This document shows positions 32,527 to 46,400 of a stretch of DNA of 64,000 nt, piece after piece. The DNA lies in contig SRSI01000043.1 of assembly GCA_005656395.1 (NCBI GenBank), forward strand, positions 496,001 to 560,000, written 5' to 3'. Source of the DNA: Strongyloides papillosus. Its lineage: Eukaryota; Nematoda; Chromadorea; Rhabditida; Strongyloididae. A model generated the notes under the pieces. That model did no database searches and was not told the origin of the DNA. It saw only the letters and a list, made by a program, of their open reading frames with translations. Made by a program: the position numbers and the translations under genes. Numbering within the stretch: position 1 is the first letter of the stretch; each line of letters begins with the position of its first letter.

Positions 32527-33855
32527 TTTTATTTTAAAAGTTCTAAAAAAAGATATACAATAAAACTAAAAATAACAATTTATATTTAGATACAAACAAT
32601 AAATATATTGAAAATAAAATAATTTTATAAAATTAATCAACCTTTTACACTATATATGACATGTAACACATCAATTCACCATATACAAATGAAATTAGAA
32701 AAAATTCGTAAAATTATTTTTGCGCACCTATTCCTTTAATAAATATATAATTAATTTTTTATTTCCTTTACATACCAAAATGTTAAACTTTTTAAATAAT
32801 TTTAGTATTATCGAAAGTTGTATCAATCTTATGCTTTCTAAATTAATACATATAAGTTTTATTAAAGGGAATGGAATATTATAGTTTCTAGTTAAAACTT
32901 TATATAAAATTATAAAAATTGCACATTCATACGTTATTGTATCTCTTATTTTTAGTCAATATTAACTATAAACTTTTTTTTCTCGTTAGAATTTAATAGT
33001 CTAATGAATATCATATAATTGAAAGGTTGTCAAAGATATATTATCAATACTTAGAGGATTATTTTTACACAATATCATTATTTTATATAATATAGCGGTA
33101 TTTGAAAATTTAAAATAAAATGTTAGACGATTTTATTTTTAGTTGTTCATTAACAAAATGTTTCAAAATGTAAAAAACTAATTAAATTAAACCATCGTTA
33201 ATTAAATAACCATAGTTTTTCATAATTCAAAATTAAATGTAAATAAATTGAAATAAAAAATACTAAATTTTTATATATAAAAACTAAAAAATCATTGTTT
33301 TTTTACGCATATTTATATACAAAATTGCTAACTTTATTATTATTAAATTGGAACATTTTTTAATTAAAAACTTGTTTAGAAACAAAAACGAAACGAGATT
33401 GAACAATTTTCAAAAAAATATTATTTTTTAAATTATTATAACAAGACTTAAAATAGTGCTTCCAATTTAAAGAAAAGGAAAGAAAAAATGAATAAGTTAT
33501 GTATTTCCATACAAAATGTATTAAAGTCTTTCCTTCCACACACTATTATTCAAAAATCTTCGATTGATCTATTATTAAAATCATAAAAATAAAACAGCGA
33601 AGCGATATTATAAATTATATGTTTAAATATGATACCTAAAATTTTAACAATTATTCGTTAAACATATAATAAAATCACATTTATATAATATCTTTCAATC
33701 TGATCGCACCATTTATGAAAAATAACATTCAAAAAGTGCAATCTTGTTTATTAAAAAAGAATAATTTTAAAAAAAGTATGACAAGTTTGTTGAATTTTAA
33801 AATAAATTAATTTTGTTTACATTTCCATTTTAGAAGTACCTTAAAAAGTAACTTT
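32527..33855. other. 1.3 kb A+T-rich intergenic region
   Basis: No gene or structured element supported between the galectin start and the nucleotidase stop. Confidence 0.5.
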
Positions 33856-34795
33856 TCAAAGTTCATCTACGTATACACCGCTTTCTATTATTTTTGTTAT
33901 ATAGTTAGGAACTTCCATTGTCTGATCATCAACACAAACGATGTCATAACAATTTATGTATTTTTGGAGGAGGTTACTTTTATTGAAATTTAAAAAACCT
34001 ATTTTCAAAGTGTTTCCTTTTCTTTTTGAGTTTATCTCCATAGTAGTGTCTTTAAAAAAAAGCTAGATTTAATCAGTTTTAAAATTCCTTACCTCCAAAT
34101 GAATCTCCTATTAGCAAGACGTTTTTTCTATCTTTTACCACATCAAAAAGTGGACTGTTTTCTTTGATTACAGAGCTATTCTTAGAAAATGTATGGATTA
34201 ATGGTTCGATAAAACCAGTGCATATATTATCATCATCAAATATCATTGAATTAGATACTATATAAATATTATCTTCTGTTAATTTGACTTTTTCTCTAAA
34301 ATACATGTCAATGACATCTCCAATTCCGGCAGAAAATACAACCAGAGGAACATTCATACGATGCAGTTGCCTATTAAATTTTTTAAAACAATCCCGAAGT
34401 TTTAAATTACTATTTTTTACGACGTCAACAATAAAGTCACGATGAAGTCTCTCTTCCGCAATTGCATCATGTGAAAGTCTCCACCATTCTTCCATAAGAG
34501 GTATTTTTTCCGCTATCGTCAATTCATTTGAATATTCTAAGGGAAAATATTTGTCAAAATGTTTTTTTAATTTTGGTCCTAAATCAGGATTTGACACCTC
34601 AGTTCCTTTTCTAAACAATTGATGTGTAGTCAAATTTTGGTTACCATTTTCGTCATAATAAGATGAAATTGTATAATCAAAGTCGGAGATAACTGTTAAA
34701 TTTTTTGGTCCACCTTCACTTAATGCATTTATGATTCTTGACACATACTCTTTACTTTTCATAAAAACTTTTCTGTTGTTTATTAGAAAATCCAT
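33856..34795 (-). CDS. NT5C3A: Cytosolic 5'-nucleotidase III-like (pyrimidine 5'-nucleotidase)
   Basis: Exon 1 is 34093-34795 (ATG at 34795) and exon 2 is 33856-34049, phase 1 over a 43-bp intron (GTAAGG...TTTAAAG), giving 298 aa. HAD-superfamily motifs are all present: motif I SDFDYTIS (nucleophile Asp and acid Asp), motif II VVFSAGIGDV, and the acidic motif GDSFGDTTM, which is created only by the splice. Other family blocks are EKIPLMEEWWRLSHDA, LKIGFLN and YINCYDIVCVDDQTMEV near the end. The enzyme family dephosphorylates pyrimidine nucleoside monophosphates (and 7-methyl-GMP in some members) in the cytosol. Length matches the family. Its start is only about 200 bp from EMG1, transcribed divergently, so a shared promoter is plausible. 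Confidence 0.92.
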
Positions 34796-34996
34796 TAAAA
34801 TTATTTTCTTTTATTCTGAACATTTTTTCAATATGTTATTAAATTTTATTGGAAATTTAAATATATTTATTTTTTTTAAATTTTATTCACTCAAAAATTA
34901 TTTGTTCCACTAAATATCATGTCTCGAAACGAAGACTTGTTATTGTATTTTGGGTAGTGTTATCTTTTTTTAAAAATAAGTTTTCTATTCTTATCA

Positions 34997-35727
34997 ATGT
35001 CTTCAGAGGAACCATTACATAAAAAAGCGAAAACAGATCAAGTTGATCTTGAGAAAAGAAAATTAATCGTTGTCCTTGAAGATTGTCCTTTAGAAACAGC
35101 AAAAGTAAGTAATCTTCATACAATTTTAAAATTAATCTATTTCCTTTAAATTAGGTTGGTGAGGACTATGTTATCTTAAGTTCCGATAAACATGTTAGAT
35201 ACTTAATGCGACACAAAAAAGACCCATCTGAATATCGTCCAGATATATTACATCAATGTCTCCTTAATTTACTTGATAGTCCTCTTAATCGTGCAGGTTT
35301 ACTTCAAGTATATTTTAGAACAAAAAAGAATGTTCTCGTTGAGGTATCACCACAATGTCGTATTCCGAGGACTTTTGATAGATTTTGTGGATTAATGGTC
35401 CAATTATTGCATAAATTACAAATCCGTTCAGCAGATGAAAAAGTTAGATTATTACGAGTAATTAAGAACCCTATTAATGACCATCTGCCCATTGGATGTC
35501 CTAAAATTCTCATGTCTGTCAAGGCATCTGAATGTGTCAGGCCAAGTCAAATTCCTAAAGATAATCTCAATGATAATTATGTAATTGTAATTGGAGGAAT
35601 TAGTAAGGGCAAAATTTCAACAGATTATACTGATAGAGAAATGAAAATTAACAACTACCCATTATCTGCGGCTTTAGCCTGTGCTAAAGTCACAAGTGGC
35701 TTCGAAGAAGCTTGGGATATATTATAA
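34997..35727 (+). CDS. EMG1: EMG1/NEP1 18S rRNA N1-pseudouridine methyltransferase
   Basis: Exon 1 is 34997-35104 (ATG at 34997, MSSEEPLHKK) and exon 2 is 35155-35727, phase 0 over a 50-bp intron, giving 226 aa. Family blocks: KLIVVLEDCPLETAKVG, YRPDILHQCLLNLLDSPLN, RAGLLQVYFRT, VEVSPQCRIPRTFDRFCGLM and, near the C terminus, VIGGISKGK and YPLSAALACAKVTSGFEEAW. This is the SPOUT-fold SAM-binding core of NEP1. The enzyme methylates the hypermodified pseudouridine of 18S rRNA and is needed for 40S assembly in the nucleolus. It is convergent with RACK1, another 40S-related gene, with 158 bp between stop codons. Confidence 0.95.
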
Positions 35728-35885
35728 GATACTTTTTCGTTATTATTTTTACTGTTTTGTTTGTTTTTTTTAATAAAATTTAAAGTAAATCAAAAATTCA
35801 TTCTAGATTTAAAAACAACAATTTTTAGTTTAACAAATTATTTAACATCGAACCAACACCAAAAGAACAGTAAAATAAAAAAGTC

Positions 35886-36912
35886 TTAGTTTTTGGCAGC
35901 ATTGTAGACTCTCCAGACACGGATGACATTATCAGTGTATCCAGCGAAAAGAGTTTGTCCATCAGCTGACCAAGCAATAGAAGTACATTCTGGAGCACGT
36001 GCTTTAGCTCCTTTAGCAGAAATGTCGATTTTAAGTTCATCAACAATACGTTTGTGTTCAAGATCCCAAATTTTAACAGTTGATCCAACAGCAGCGCAAA
36101 GCCAGTATCTGTTTGGTGAGAAAGCAAGAGCATTGATGACATCATTTCCATCAAGGGTGTACAAGTGTTTTCCTTCGTTGAAGTCCCAAAGCATGGCATT
36201 TCCGTCCTTACCTCCGGAAGCGCAGAGGGAACCATCTGGTGAAACGGTAACGTCATTGATATATCCTTTGTGTCCGTGGTGATTGGTTCTAAGAGAACAA
36301 TCAGTAAGAGACCAGACTTTGACAACATTGTCCCATCCAGCGGAAACAATAACTGGATTGTGTGATGATGGTGAAAATCTGACAGTTGAAACCCATCCAT
36401 TGTGAGCGTTATCAATAGAGTGTTTGCATTCTCCAAGGGTATTCCAAAGTTTGATACTTCTGTCACGGGAAGCTGAAACGATTTGACGGTTATCAGCTGA
36501 GAAAGCAACTGAAAGGACATCGTTAGTGTGAGCTTGGAAAGTTCTTGAGGTCTTTCCGGTGTTTAAATCCCAGAGACGGAGGGTCTTGTCCCATGATCCG
36601 GTAAGAGCGAATTGTCCATCAACAGATAAGACAACATCAGAGACGAAGTGATCGTGTCCAAGGTAAGCCTTGTTTGGTTTTCCTGTAAGGTATGATCCAG
36701 AGACTCCACTGAAATCTTTTTCGTAGTTCTCAAGGTTCCATGAGATGATAGATTTGTCTGAATTGACAGTTATATCAAAAAATACAATATTTTAGAAACA
36801 TACCACGAGAAGAGGAAACAATAACATTTGGATTGGTTGGGTTAACGGCGATTTGGGTAATATGACCTCTGTGGCCAATAAGGTTACCCTCCAATTTCAT
36901 TTGTTCAGACAT
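35886..36912 (-). CDS. RACK1: RACK1, receptor for activated C kinase / 40S WD40 protein
   Basis: Exon 1 is 36804-36912 (ATG at 36912, [18 protein letters not shown]) and exon 2 is 35886-36757, phase 1 over a 46-bp intron, giving 326 aa. Seven WD repeats can be counted, for example [39 protein letters not shown] and [20 protein letters not shown]. The Arg/Lys of the first blade (HRGHI), which contacts the ribosome, is present. RACK1 sits on the head of the 40S subunit and scaffolds signalling proteins. Codon use is richer in C/G third bases than in neighbours, consistent with high expression. RACK1 is normally single-copy. Confidence 0.97.
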
Positions 36913-37456
36913 TTTTCTGTTCTTTTATTTTATTATTAAAACCTGTAAAAAAATGGTATAAAAATGGTTCAATCACATTGATTTTAACAATCAAAATTTT
37001 GTCGACGTAGGAATATTGATAAATTAAAAATATGTTAGAAACTAAATTAAAAATCTTTACTAGGAATATGTCCACGATTTTTACATATTTTTTCAAAAGT
37101 AAAAAACTAATAATTTATTTAATATACAAACTCCAAAAGGCATAAATACTTGGTTCCACTTAAAAATTTTATAAAAATAGGGGTCTACGGTGTGCGTCTT
37201 ATAACGAATAAATATCGACAATATTGGATTTGCGTTTATTTTACCGCTGCGGCGTGCTTTAACACTCAAAAAGTCTATTTAACAATTGTGCTGGAATGTT
37301 AATTTTAATAATTGTTGCGGAGAAAACGATAATACAAGAGATGTAAATTAGTAAATATATTTTATTTAAAATAATAAATAATATTGTCGATATATTTGTA
37401 CAATTAAAAAAAAGAGATTATATAAATGAATTGTCAAAATACTGTTATAATCACGG
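36913..37456. other. RACK1 upstream region with an inverted repeat
   Basis: Lies between the RACK1 start and the 3' end of the AGAP gene. It includes a patch of higher G+C (about 37185-37265, containing CGCTGCGGCGTG) that may be the RACK1 promoter. It also holds a 14-bp inverted repeat at 37212-37225 and 37380-37393. Confidence 0.5.
37212..37393. repeat. 14-bp inverted repeat, possible small element
   Basis: Left arm ATATCGACAATATT (37212-37225) and perfect right arm AATATTGTCGATAT (37380-37393), separated by 154 bp. It may be a MITE-like element between RACK1 and AGAP. No target-site duplication was identified. Confidence 0.5.
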
Positions 37457-40400
37457 TTAATTTAATTTATATACTTTTCTATATTGAATTTCTGAGTTTA
37501 CTTCATCTTCCTCATTAAAATTGTAGTTTACCTTATGATCCAAAGAACCATCTATATGGTATTTTGGGATAGTTGGTCTACTAATTGAAACCCCTCTTAA
37601 TGATATTGTTGGATCATCCTTTGTTGTTGTAATAAAATCTCGATTTCCTAAACTTCCAATAATCATTTGATCTATCGATGTTGGTGATGTTGTCTTTTTC
37701 ATAGCATCATTACACCCATAGCCATCTTCAAGTCCATTATGAAGTAAAACATCAACACACTCTTTATGACCGTTGTTTTTGGCATACCATAACGCCGAAT
37801 GTCCATTTGCATCTAATAGATTAAAATTGGCATTTCGCCATAGAAGGAGTTGAAGAATCTCAACAGAGCCTACAGCACATGCCAAATGTATTGGGGCTCT
37901 TTTATCATAATCAGTATACAATCCATTTACCTCTTTATCACTACATCTTGAAAGCACTAATAAAACATTATAGAGATCTTTTGCAATAATGGAATCAAAT
38001 AGCTGTCTTCCTAAAGTTCTATCAACTGGTATTGCTGGAAGAAAACGTTTTTGTTCATATTTATTTCTAATCCAGGTTTCTTTAACATCTCTTGTAGAAT
38101 CTGGTTGTGGTTTTTTATCTTTTGGTGCATTATGCTCCCAAATTTTATTTGAAAATGTATTACCAATTGCTCTCATTACTGCTAAATATTCTATTGGCCA
38201 GTCATCTAATTCAAGTGATCTAACTTTTGATATATGTGTACCAAGATTACGATGGATACCAGAACATTCAATACATATTAGGATTCCTAAATTTATTGAG
38301 GCCCAGATAGGATTGAATGTTCCACAATCAGCACATTTATCATTTCCAGGAACATTATGAAGAGCTTCTATTTGTTCTTTCTTTCCATGGGCTCTAGATG
38401 ATTTTTCATTTTTTTCTGACTTATTCTCAGTTAAAGCTTTCTCAATTTGTTCCTCTATCTTAGATACCCACTCATCACGTTCCTCCGCATTAGCAGCGCA
38501 AAAGGCCCACCTCTTTTGGTCAAAACATATTATCTCAAATTCACAATCTTCATCTTCCTCATTTTTAGTACTTGAACCTAATCTACGATGTCCTTTTTTC
38601 TTTTTGAGGACAGAATTACTTCCTGCACTAATTGCATTAATAATAGATGAACCAGTTGCTCTTGAGACACTCCCGACAGCTGATGTAACCTGATCACCCC
38701 CATCAGATCCACCAGAAGTTCCATCACCAGCTGATGGACTGACTGTTCCATTAGAAGGAATATCAAGTGTTGGATTAGATAACGATGCAAGTAACTCATC
38801 ATTAGGAGCTAATGAATATCTACCTGTCTTAAGTAACGGACCAAGATTTTCTTTACCGCTAGTTGATGGAACAGCAACTGATGCACGTTGCGTAACTCTA
38901 GGTGGACGAGGTCGACCACTTAATTTTACAGTAGCTAATCCTAGAAAAACTTCTTTTCCTTGAGATCCTTTATCCATATAATCTTTTAGATTTTGATGAT
39001 AACATAATCTTCCATCTGAGTATAGGCAGACATATTTCTTTTTCCATTCTTTATTTAATGATTTAGTACTCCTTTTATATAATAGGCCTTGTTTAATTGG
39101 AATAGCTCGACCGCCCCCTAAATTTTGAAGCATCTGTGCAGGTGATTGTTTATCATCGTGATGTCTATGGAATATATTTGAAATACGGCGGTGTTTCCTT
39201 TGAGTATTTGGAGTAGATGATGGAGTTGGCATTTTATGGTTACTAGAATGTTGTTGATGAGGAAAAAGATTGTTGCTTGTTGTTGGAGTTGATGTATTCC
39301 CCCCTTCCACTGAATCATGAATAATTGGATTATTTTTACCAATTCCATTATATTCTGGTGGAGCCATAGATGGCGGTTTTGTAATAGGTAATGGTGGAAT
39401 GAATGGTATTGAAGTAGCTGAAGAGCCTTTATCTAATATTTTATGGTTTATTGATGGTGATTCTTTAACAGTATTTAAATAATTTTGTGAAGATATATAT
39501 TGAGAGTGCCGTCTATTGTCACGATCTTTCTCTGAAAGATTATTACTAATACAACTATTTCTTGATGAAGAACGACTTCCACGAGTCAATGTCTGTGAGG
39601 AATGTGGTACAGCGTAGTGGTTATTTTGATTCTCCTGACCAGATTCTTGATTATTATATTGAGATGATGAGTTATTTTTTGTACCCCCAACAATAGCTGG
39701 ACTTCCAAAAACTTTTAGCCGATATAAAACTATTTTAGAGCAAGCTTAAAAAAATAAATTAATAAACACAATTTGAAATATTATTTTATGTAAAAATTAT
39801 CAATATTAAATATTTTTATCTTTAATATAGATGAGGCACGCACACTTTAGAGTGGTGATATAATAATAAGGATTGTTTATATCTAATATGCTACCCTTAA
39901 ATATGTATTATAAAGGACTCTATGTATGTCTTTGTATGTATGTATGTTTGTATGGATTATATTAGATTCATATTAACAGGGCAAAAAATTTTGGTGCTTT
40001 ATCAGTGGTAAGTGCCATTTTATCAGAGACATAGATATAAAGTTATTACTATTAACTTATATATTTTATTATATAAAACTTTAATCAATGCTAAAAATAG
40101 TAAAAATGCTGCTCACGTGAGTTATGTATGGAAAGGCAAAAATAATATAAAAGTACTTTTTGGTTTAATAAGGAACTACACGATGTAATGTGTATACAAC
40201 TAAAATATAAAAATATAAAATGATAGGCAATAAAAATAGGACCAATAAGATAAATGTTTTAAAATATAAAACATTCTAACAAACAATGGTAGTATGAAAG
40301 AGAAAGTACCAACATATGTGTTGTAAATAATTAATATTTTTTAATAAAAAAACATACCATCTTTAAAAACATTTTCAACATTTAAGCCAAATGTAGCACA

Positions 40401-43400
40401 TGTTTCATAATATGCACATTTTTTTATCTTGACTGCCAATGATCTAGCTTCATGTTCACTCACAACACGTGGACTACTGGAACTTATGGTGTCCAGTGAT
40501 CCAACCAAAATCATTGGACACTCCGACATATTTCTATGCTTTGAAATTGCTTGATAAAAAGTATAAATATATTCAAAAGATTCTCTTGAATCAACGTTGA
40601 AAACAAAAATTACACCGTCTAACCAATTAGCAAACTGAAATAAAATAATTAATATAAAGTTAAAGGCATGTTTTAAATAGCTTATATATATTTATATTAA
40701 TACTGTTAATCTTAAGAAGTACCCTAAATCAAAAGAATAAGCAAATGACATAAATTTATAAGCAGTCATTTTCCATCTGCACAGGTAATGACAATAAAAG
40801 ATTAAGTCCATTGATTAATCATTAAGGTATATCTCACATTATAAAAGTTTATAAGAACGATTATTAATGTGCCAAAATGGATGTGTTGTTATTAATTGTT
40901 CTTTACAGTAGTAAATAACTTAATAACAATTGTAGTACTTTTTTCAAGTGAATTGTGTATAACATGAAAATTTAATACAATAAGTAATGATCAAGGTCTA
41001 ACTTAATAGTTCACCATTGAAAAGATAATCGCATCAGAAGAGTAAACTATGACAGATTTATGTTACACCTTGGTAAACAAAAAACACTTTTTTTAAATAA
41101 ATAAAAGCACATTTTAAACTTTTACAATTCTTTTTGTGTAAAGTGAATGTAAAATGTCACAATTTATTAATATTAATGATAACTTACATTTTTTCCGGGA
41201 ATTACACTTCCGTCGTCCCTCAATAACAACAAGTATGACTGTCCGTCCAATACGATTTGTTTTTTAAATCTTCCACCTTCTGGTGAATCTTCTCTTGAAT
41301 AAGCTCCTGTTAGAAAATGATTTACAAGTGCAGTTTTTCCACTATGAGGTGTCCCAACAATACCCTACAAAAAAAATAAATAAATAATGATCTAGAAAAT
41401 CTTTGTAAAATATATATATAATCTAATGCCAAAGCCATCTGCTTTAAAATAAAATAATTTTCAAATAGTATATAAAAATGATTCTTGATTTATTTATAAT
41501 GACAACTGTATATTAGAATTAAATTATGTTTCATTATTAAAATAAATAAACAAAAGACTAGGAGGTTAAGAATATAAGCAGAATAATGAAATAAAAGAAA
41601 TGTAATGATTTAAATTAGAAATACTAACATTTCCGAACACTTGAACTACGTAATGTTAAAAGGATTTCACGATTCAAAAACTAAACTTAAGTATAGGAAT
41701 ACCTTATAAGAACAGATTTTTTTAAATGTTATGTAACATTAAACCGCCAACAAATCATGCCGACATAAAACATGAACCATATTAATTTACGTTAATAACA
41801 GTGTTTATTTGTGACCATACCGACAAATAACTACAATTAGCAGTCTTTTTTTACTATAATCTTATTCAAAAGATCATTCTTGATCTTATATAATAGTGGC
41901 AATACTATTAAAACAACATTAACATAGTAGCAACTGCTAAAAATAACTAATAATTCCACTATTTATTACAACTTCTCTTTTTCATAAATCGTAAACTTTT
42001 ATTAATTTGATAATAATCAAAACAACTATCTAGGTAATTAAAGAGTCATGAGAAAATAGTGAAAACATATTAATGACCATATATATCACAAAATTCATGC
42101 TGTTTATTTCTATGCCTTAAAACTTTCTCATGTGATGAAACAGGTGAAAATTTTTTTCCAACTTATACATAATAAAATTGTTTTGAATACTAAATGAATG
42201 CACGAATGAGCTGTAAACAATTTTAGATAATTAACAAAATAATTAATTTGTTCCCCCTCTCAAATACTTGTAAAAAAATTAAATCATTATTAACGGCTCA
42301 TTTATTTTTTAGTAAGTGAAACAATAAAAAATTATAACATAAGTTCATGACCCAGCATGAAAACTCCTTATGTTAAATTTAAATAGAATTATTGGATTTG
42401 ACAACAAAAACAAAATTAATCATTTATACCAATATGTTAGATATTTGTTTCCCATGTCTTAAACACCCTAGTCTCATATTTCACGTCTATACAAATACCT
42501 TTTAAAGTATATATTCAAAAAGCGGCCATTCCCTTTGAAGAAGTTTGCTTTTAATTAAACATTTTAAATGCAATTAATAGAAACTTCTAAAGGAAAGGAA
42601 GTTAAAAAAGTTTACATCAATAATTAAATATGTAATGACAAATTAAATTATCAAGATTGCGTAAAGTAATTATAAAAATAAACTTTCTTTAAAACTTACT
42701 AATTTCATCTCTGAAACGTTTCTGCTTATCGTCCATTCATGACTGTTGACAAATGCATCTAAAATTAAATAATACAATTAATTACGATTATAATAAATTA
42801 TACTTCACAGGTTTTAAATGTTTATGAGGAGAGAGAATGCACAAATATTTCAAATTTTGCTAACAGATGTTATTATTTTTTCTCACCTTGACGTTTTAGA
42901 GGACCAGTAATTTCGGATGAGATTATCCTTATTCTTGGTTTTTTGGCTAACACTGATTTAGGGGTGAAATCAGCAGATGGGGTGTTGTAAAATGTTTTAT
43001 CACAACTCCTTTTACCAAGGATTGAGAATTTACTAGTTTTTAACTTTTTTTTACTTTTTGGAGTTTTAGTGAATAAATCTTTAAGTGAAACTAATGAAGC
43101 TTTACTTAAAGATAGTTTAGATTTAAATGTTTCAAGTTTACTAGATCTTTTTTTAGTAATAGAAGGTTCGTAGAAAGATACGGAATGTAAACTTTTGTTT
43201 TTTAGACGGTTAATAGGTGAATATAGATCATCATCATCGTCATCCGATGACGAAGAGTTAATAAAAAACTCTTCACAACCAGCACCAATAGTCATATTCA
43301 TGTTAAATTTTGTAGTGATTCCGGCTGATGACTTAGTAACAAGAGTAGAATTGTTATAACCAGAAAAGACTAATGGTCTCCCATTTAAACCATAAACGGT

Positions 43401-46400
43401 CATGATTAACCTAAGCAATAAAAACAAATTTGTAAAGTTATAAAAAAGTATATTATACAAAATCAAAAGCAAAGATAATTTAAATTAAAATCTATTAATT
43501 AATTATGCCATTTTATTGACAAGGCAACTGTCTAAAATAAATAAAATAATAAACAATAAATGATTGTAATGGGCACTGGCAGTAGGATTAGAGGATTATA
43601 AGAACTTAAAATGGATATTTATATGTTCTTCACACCTGCTACTTAAAAATTAGAAACTGGTGAATGCTATGTTGCAGATCAGCACTTCTAAATTAGGAAC
43701 TGGCGGATGGTTGTATTTCAAAGGAGAAAACATATTACAATAGTTAGTTTTTGAATAAATTTATGTTTATAATTGATGTGTTTTAGGTCCTGGTGTGAAG
43801 AATAGGACAATTAGCGGAACTTTTATAGGAATATGTTTAAAACCATACAAATAATTAGCCCATCTTTGTAAAATTAAACTTTTTTAAAAGTATGGATAAA
43901 TATAACAAAGGATTATTTTGTTCTTTTGAAGGCTATCAATGGCATAAAAAGTTTTAAAGAAAGTTCAAGTGGGTAACAAGTATATTCATTTTGAAATGCC
44001 CTAGATGATCAAATAAGCGTAAATCCTTTTGAATGCCGATAAAGTAATATACTAGCATTGAAATCCGATACATATCACCCCTTTATTAGTGATTACAAAT
44101 TACTAAATATTGCCCTATAATGTGATTTTGAGTAACCTAAATAATGTACATAATTTAAAAAATGATTCATAAACAAATCATCTCAATATAAATAATTTAA
44201 AAAAAGACTGACATAGAGGGCGTATAAAAATGATTTTAAGTGCCATTAAATTATACAATAAAAATGAATTAAACTAAATTAAAAAATAAATGTACTTTTA
44301 CAATTTAATATAAAAGGAATAATAGAAAGGATGTATTCAAGAATCACACTATAGAAGATAATGTTTATGTCAAGTACATTATTGATAATATAAGCCATTA
44401 AAAATTGAGTAATAATAATGAATTAATCTATTTAGATAGGTTAAGTGGAGGTTTATCTTGTAAAAAGCTTATCTAAATTCAACAATAATGACATTTTAAG
44501 TTAATGAAAAAGTAAAGATAGGAGAAAATATTTTATGAACAAATAAATTCTTGAGAACACATGTTATGTCAAGTAATGTATGATACACGCAAATGTGTGA
44601 TTTAAACCAGGTAACAGAGTTCAAGAAGCAACAGATGAAGGCTATTATGACATGTGTTACTATCGTTAACAAAAGCGGTAGGAAATTGGATACTTCAAGA
44701 TTTAAACTTAAAATGATGATGATTTTATAAGAAAGATATAATAAGTAATAAAATAGTAATTTAAATTCTCAAAAAAGTATAAAGTATTAATTACACTATT
44801 GTTCCTCACTTCACTAGTTAAAAGTAATATCATAAAATACAATTTTAATATATTAAACATTGTAGTGTGATTGAATGTCAATTATCTTTGGCACATTAAC
44901 TAATTAATTGATCAATGTCCATTAAAAAATTATTTTAGAGGAAGACTCAAAGAATATGAAATACAAAGAGTATTATAATAAAGAGAAAAATGAAATAAAC
45001 TATGAGATTTAAAAAGTTTTATGTACTTAAATGATAATCCTAAGATTAATATTAATTTGATTATGTCATAACATAACGTCACATATAGTCATAATGTAGA
45101 ATTATTAATTATATCTTGTCATTAAAACGTCAGCTGTTCTTAGAAAAGGTAAAATGTTAACATGATATTTAGAAATCAAATGTAATTCAAAAGTTACCTT
45201 AATATTACCAAGAAGGTGCTAATTAGGGTAAACTTCGAGATAATATATAGAATTACCATTTCGTAACTAAGGTCATATTCTTATGTAACACGTTTAAATA
45301 AAACTTCTGAAATTTTTTTTTAAAATAGGTAATTGTTAAATTACAAAAATTCTTTACAATTACTGGGTAATCTACTATTTTCACATAATTAGCCATAAAA
45401 TTAGTCATTTTACGATTGAACATAAACATATATTAGTTTAATAAATAATTTTAAATGTATAAATTTTTGTGCATTCTCATTTAATATAAACATTATTTTT
45501 AGAAGTTAGCCATATTTATATTCCAATTAACTTTGAATTAGTTTTATAGAACTTACTTGTATTACCATTCATTTTAGGTTTCCTCCTCCTTACTAAATCA
45601 CTCCTTGGTAATTGAACACCACTAAACGCCTCAATATTCTGATAAGAATTTCTTTTTTTAAAAAATCTATTAAAAGAATTGAGAATTATATCATCTTTTG
45701 TACTATGAAATAAATTAAAACTTCGTCTATTTTCTTTAGATAAACGCGACGGAGATCCATCAATAAATTCAATATCATCATTATGTAGAGGAAATTCACT
45801 ACCACCACCAGGAGTGGGTTCATTTGTATTTGGTGGTACCGATGAAATAATACTACCTTTCCATGATTTCCTCCAAAATGAAGGCATAATCAATATAAAT
45901 AATATTAGAATATATGTTAATAATTATTAATAGAAAAAATAATTAAAAAATTTTGTAAATAAATTGAATAGCAAAATTGCCTAGAATAAATGTAACAATT
46001 TCTTATTTTTCATCAAATTGTGTCTTCTTTGTAAAAATTATTTCTATTAGAAGTAATTGAACAACTCTCTTTTGATAATAATCAACTAACATTGATATAT
46101 CATCAGAGTTGATGTCTCATAGGTTTACAACGAAATATTTGTTAGGGTAAGAGATAAAATTAAGCAACAATCTATATAAAAATACACACAACATTTATAT
46201 CATATATATATTTATATAAATATAGGTATTGTGAAGTCCATTAGCTACTACATATTAATAAGTAATAAAATAGACCACCATATGATAAAGCGTTCTAAAC
46301 TTTTATCATCATTTTAGGTACAACTTATAAAACTTTATGTATTCCACTTTTTAAAATAATAAAAGGTCCTTCTCCTATTTTTATATAAATAGAATATAAC

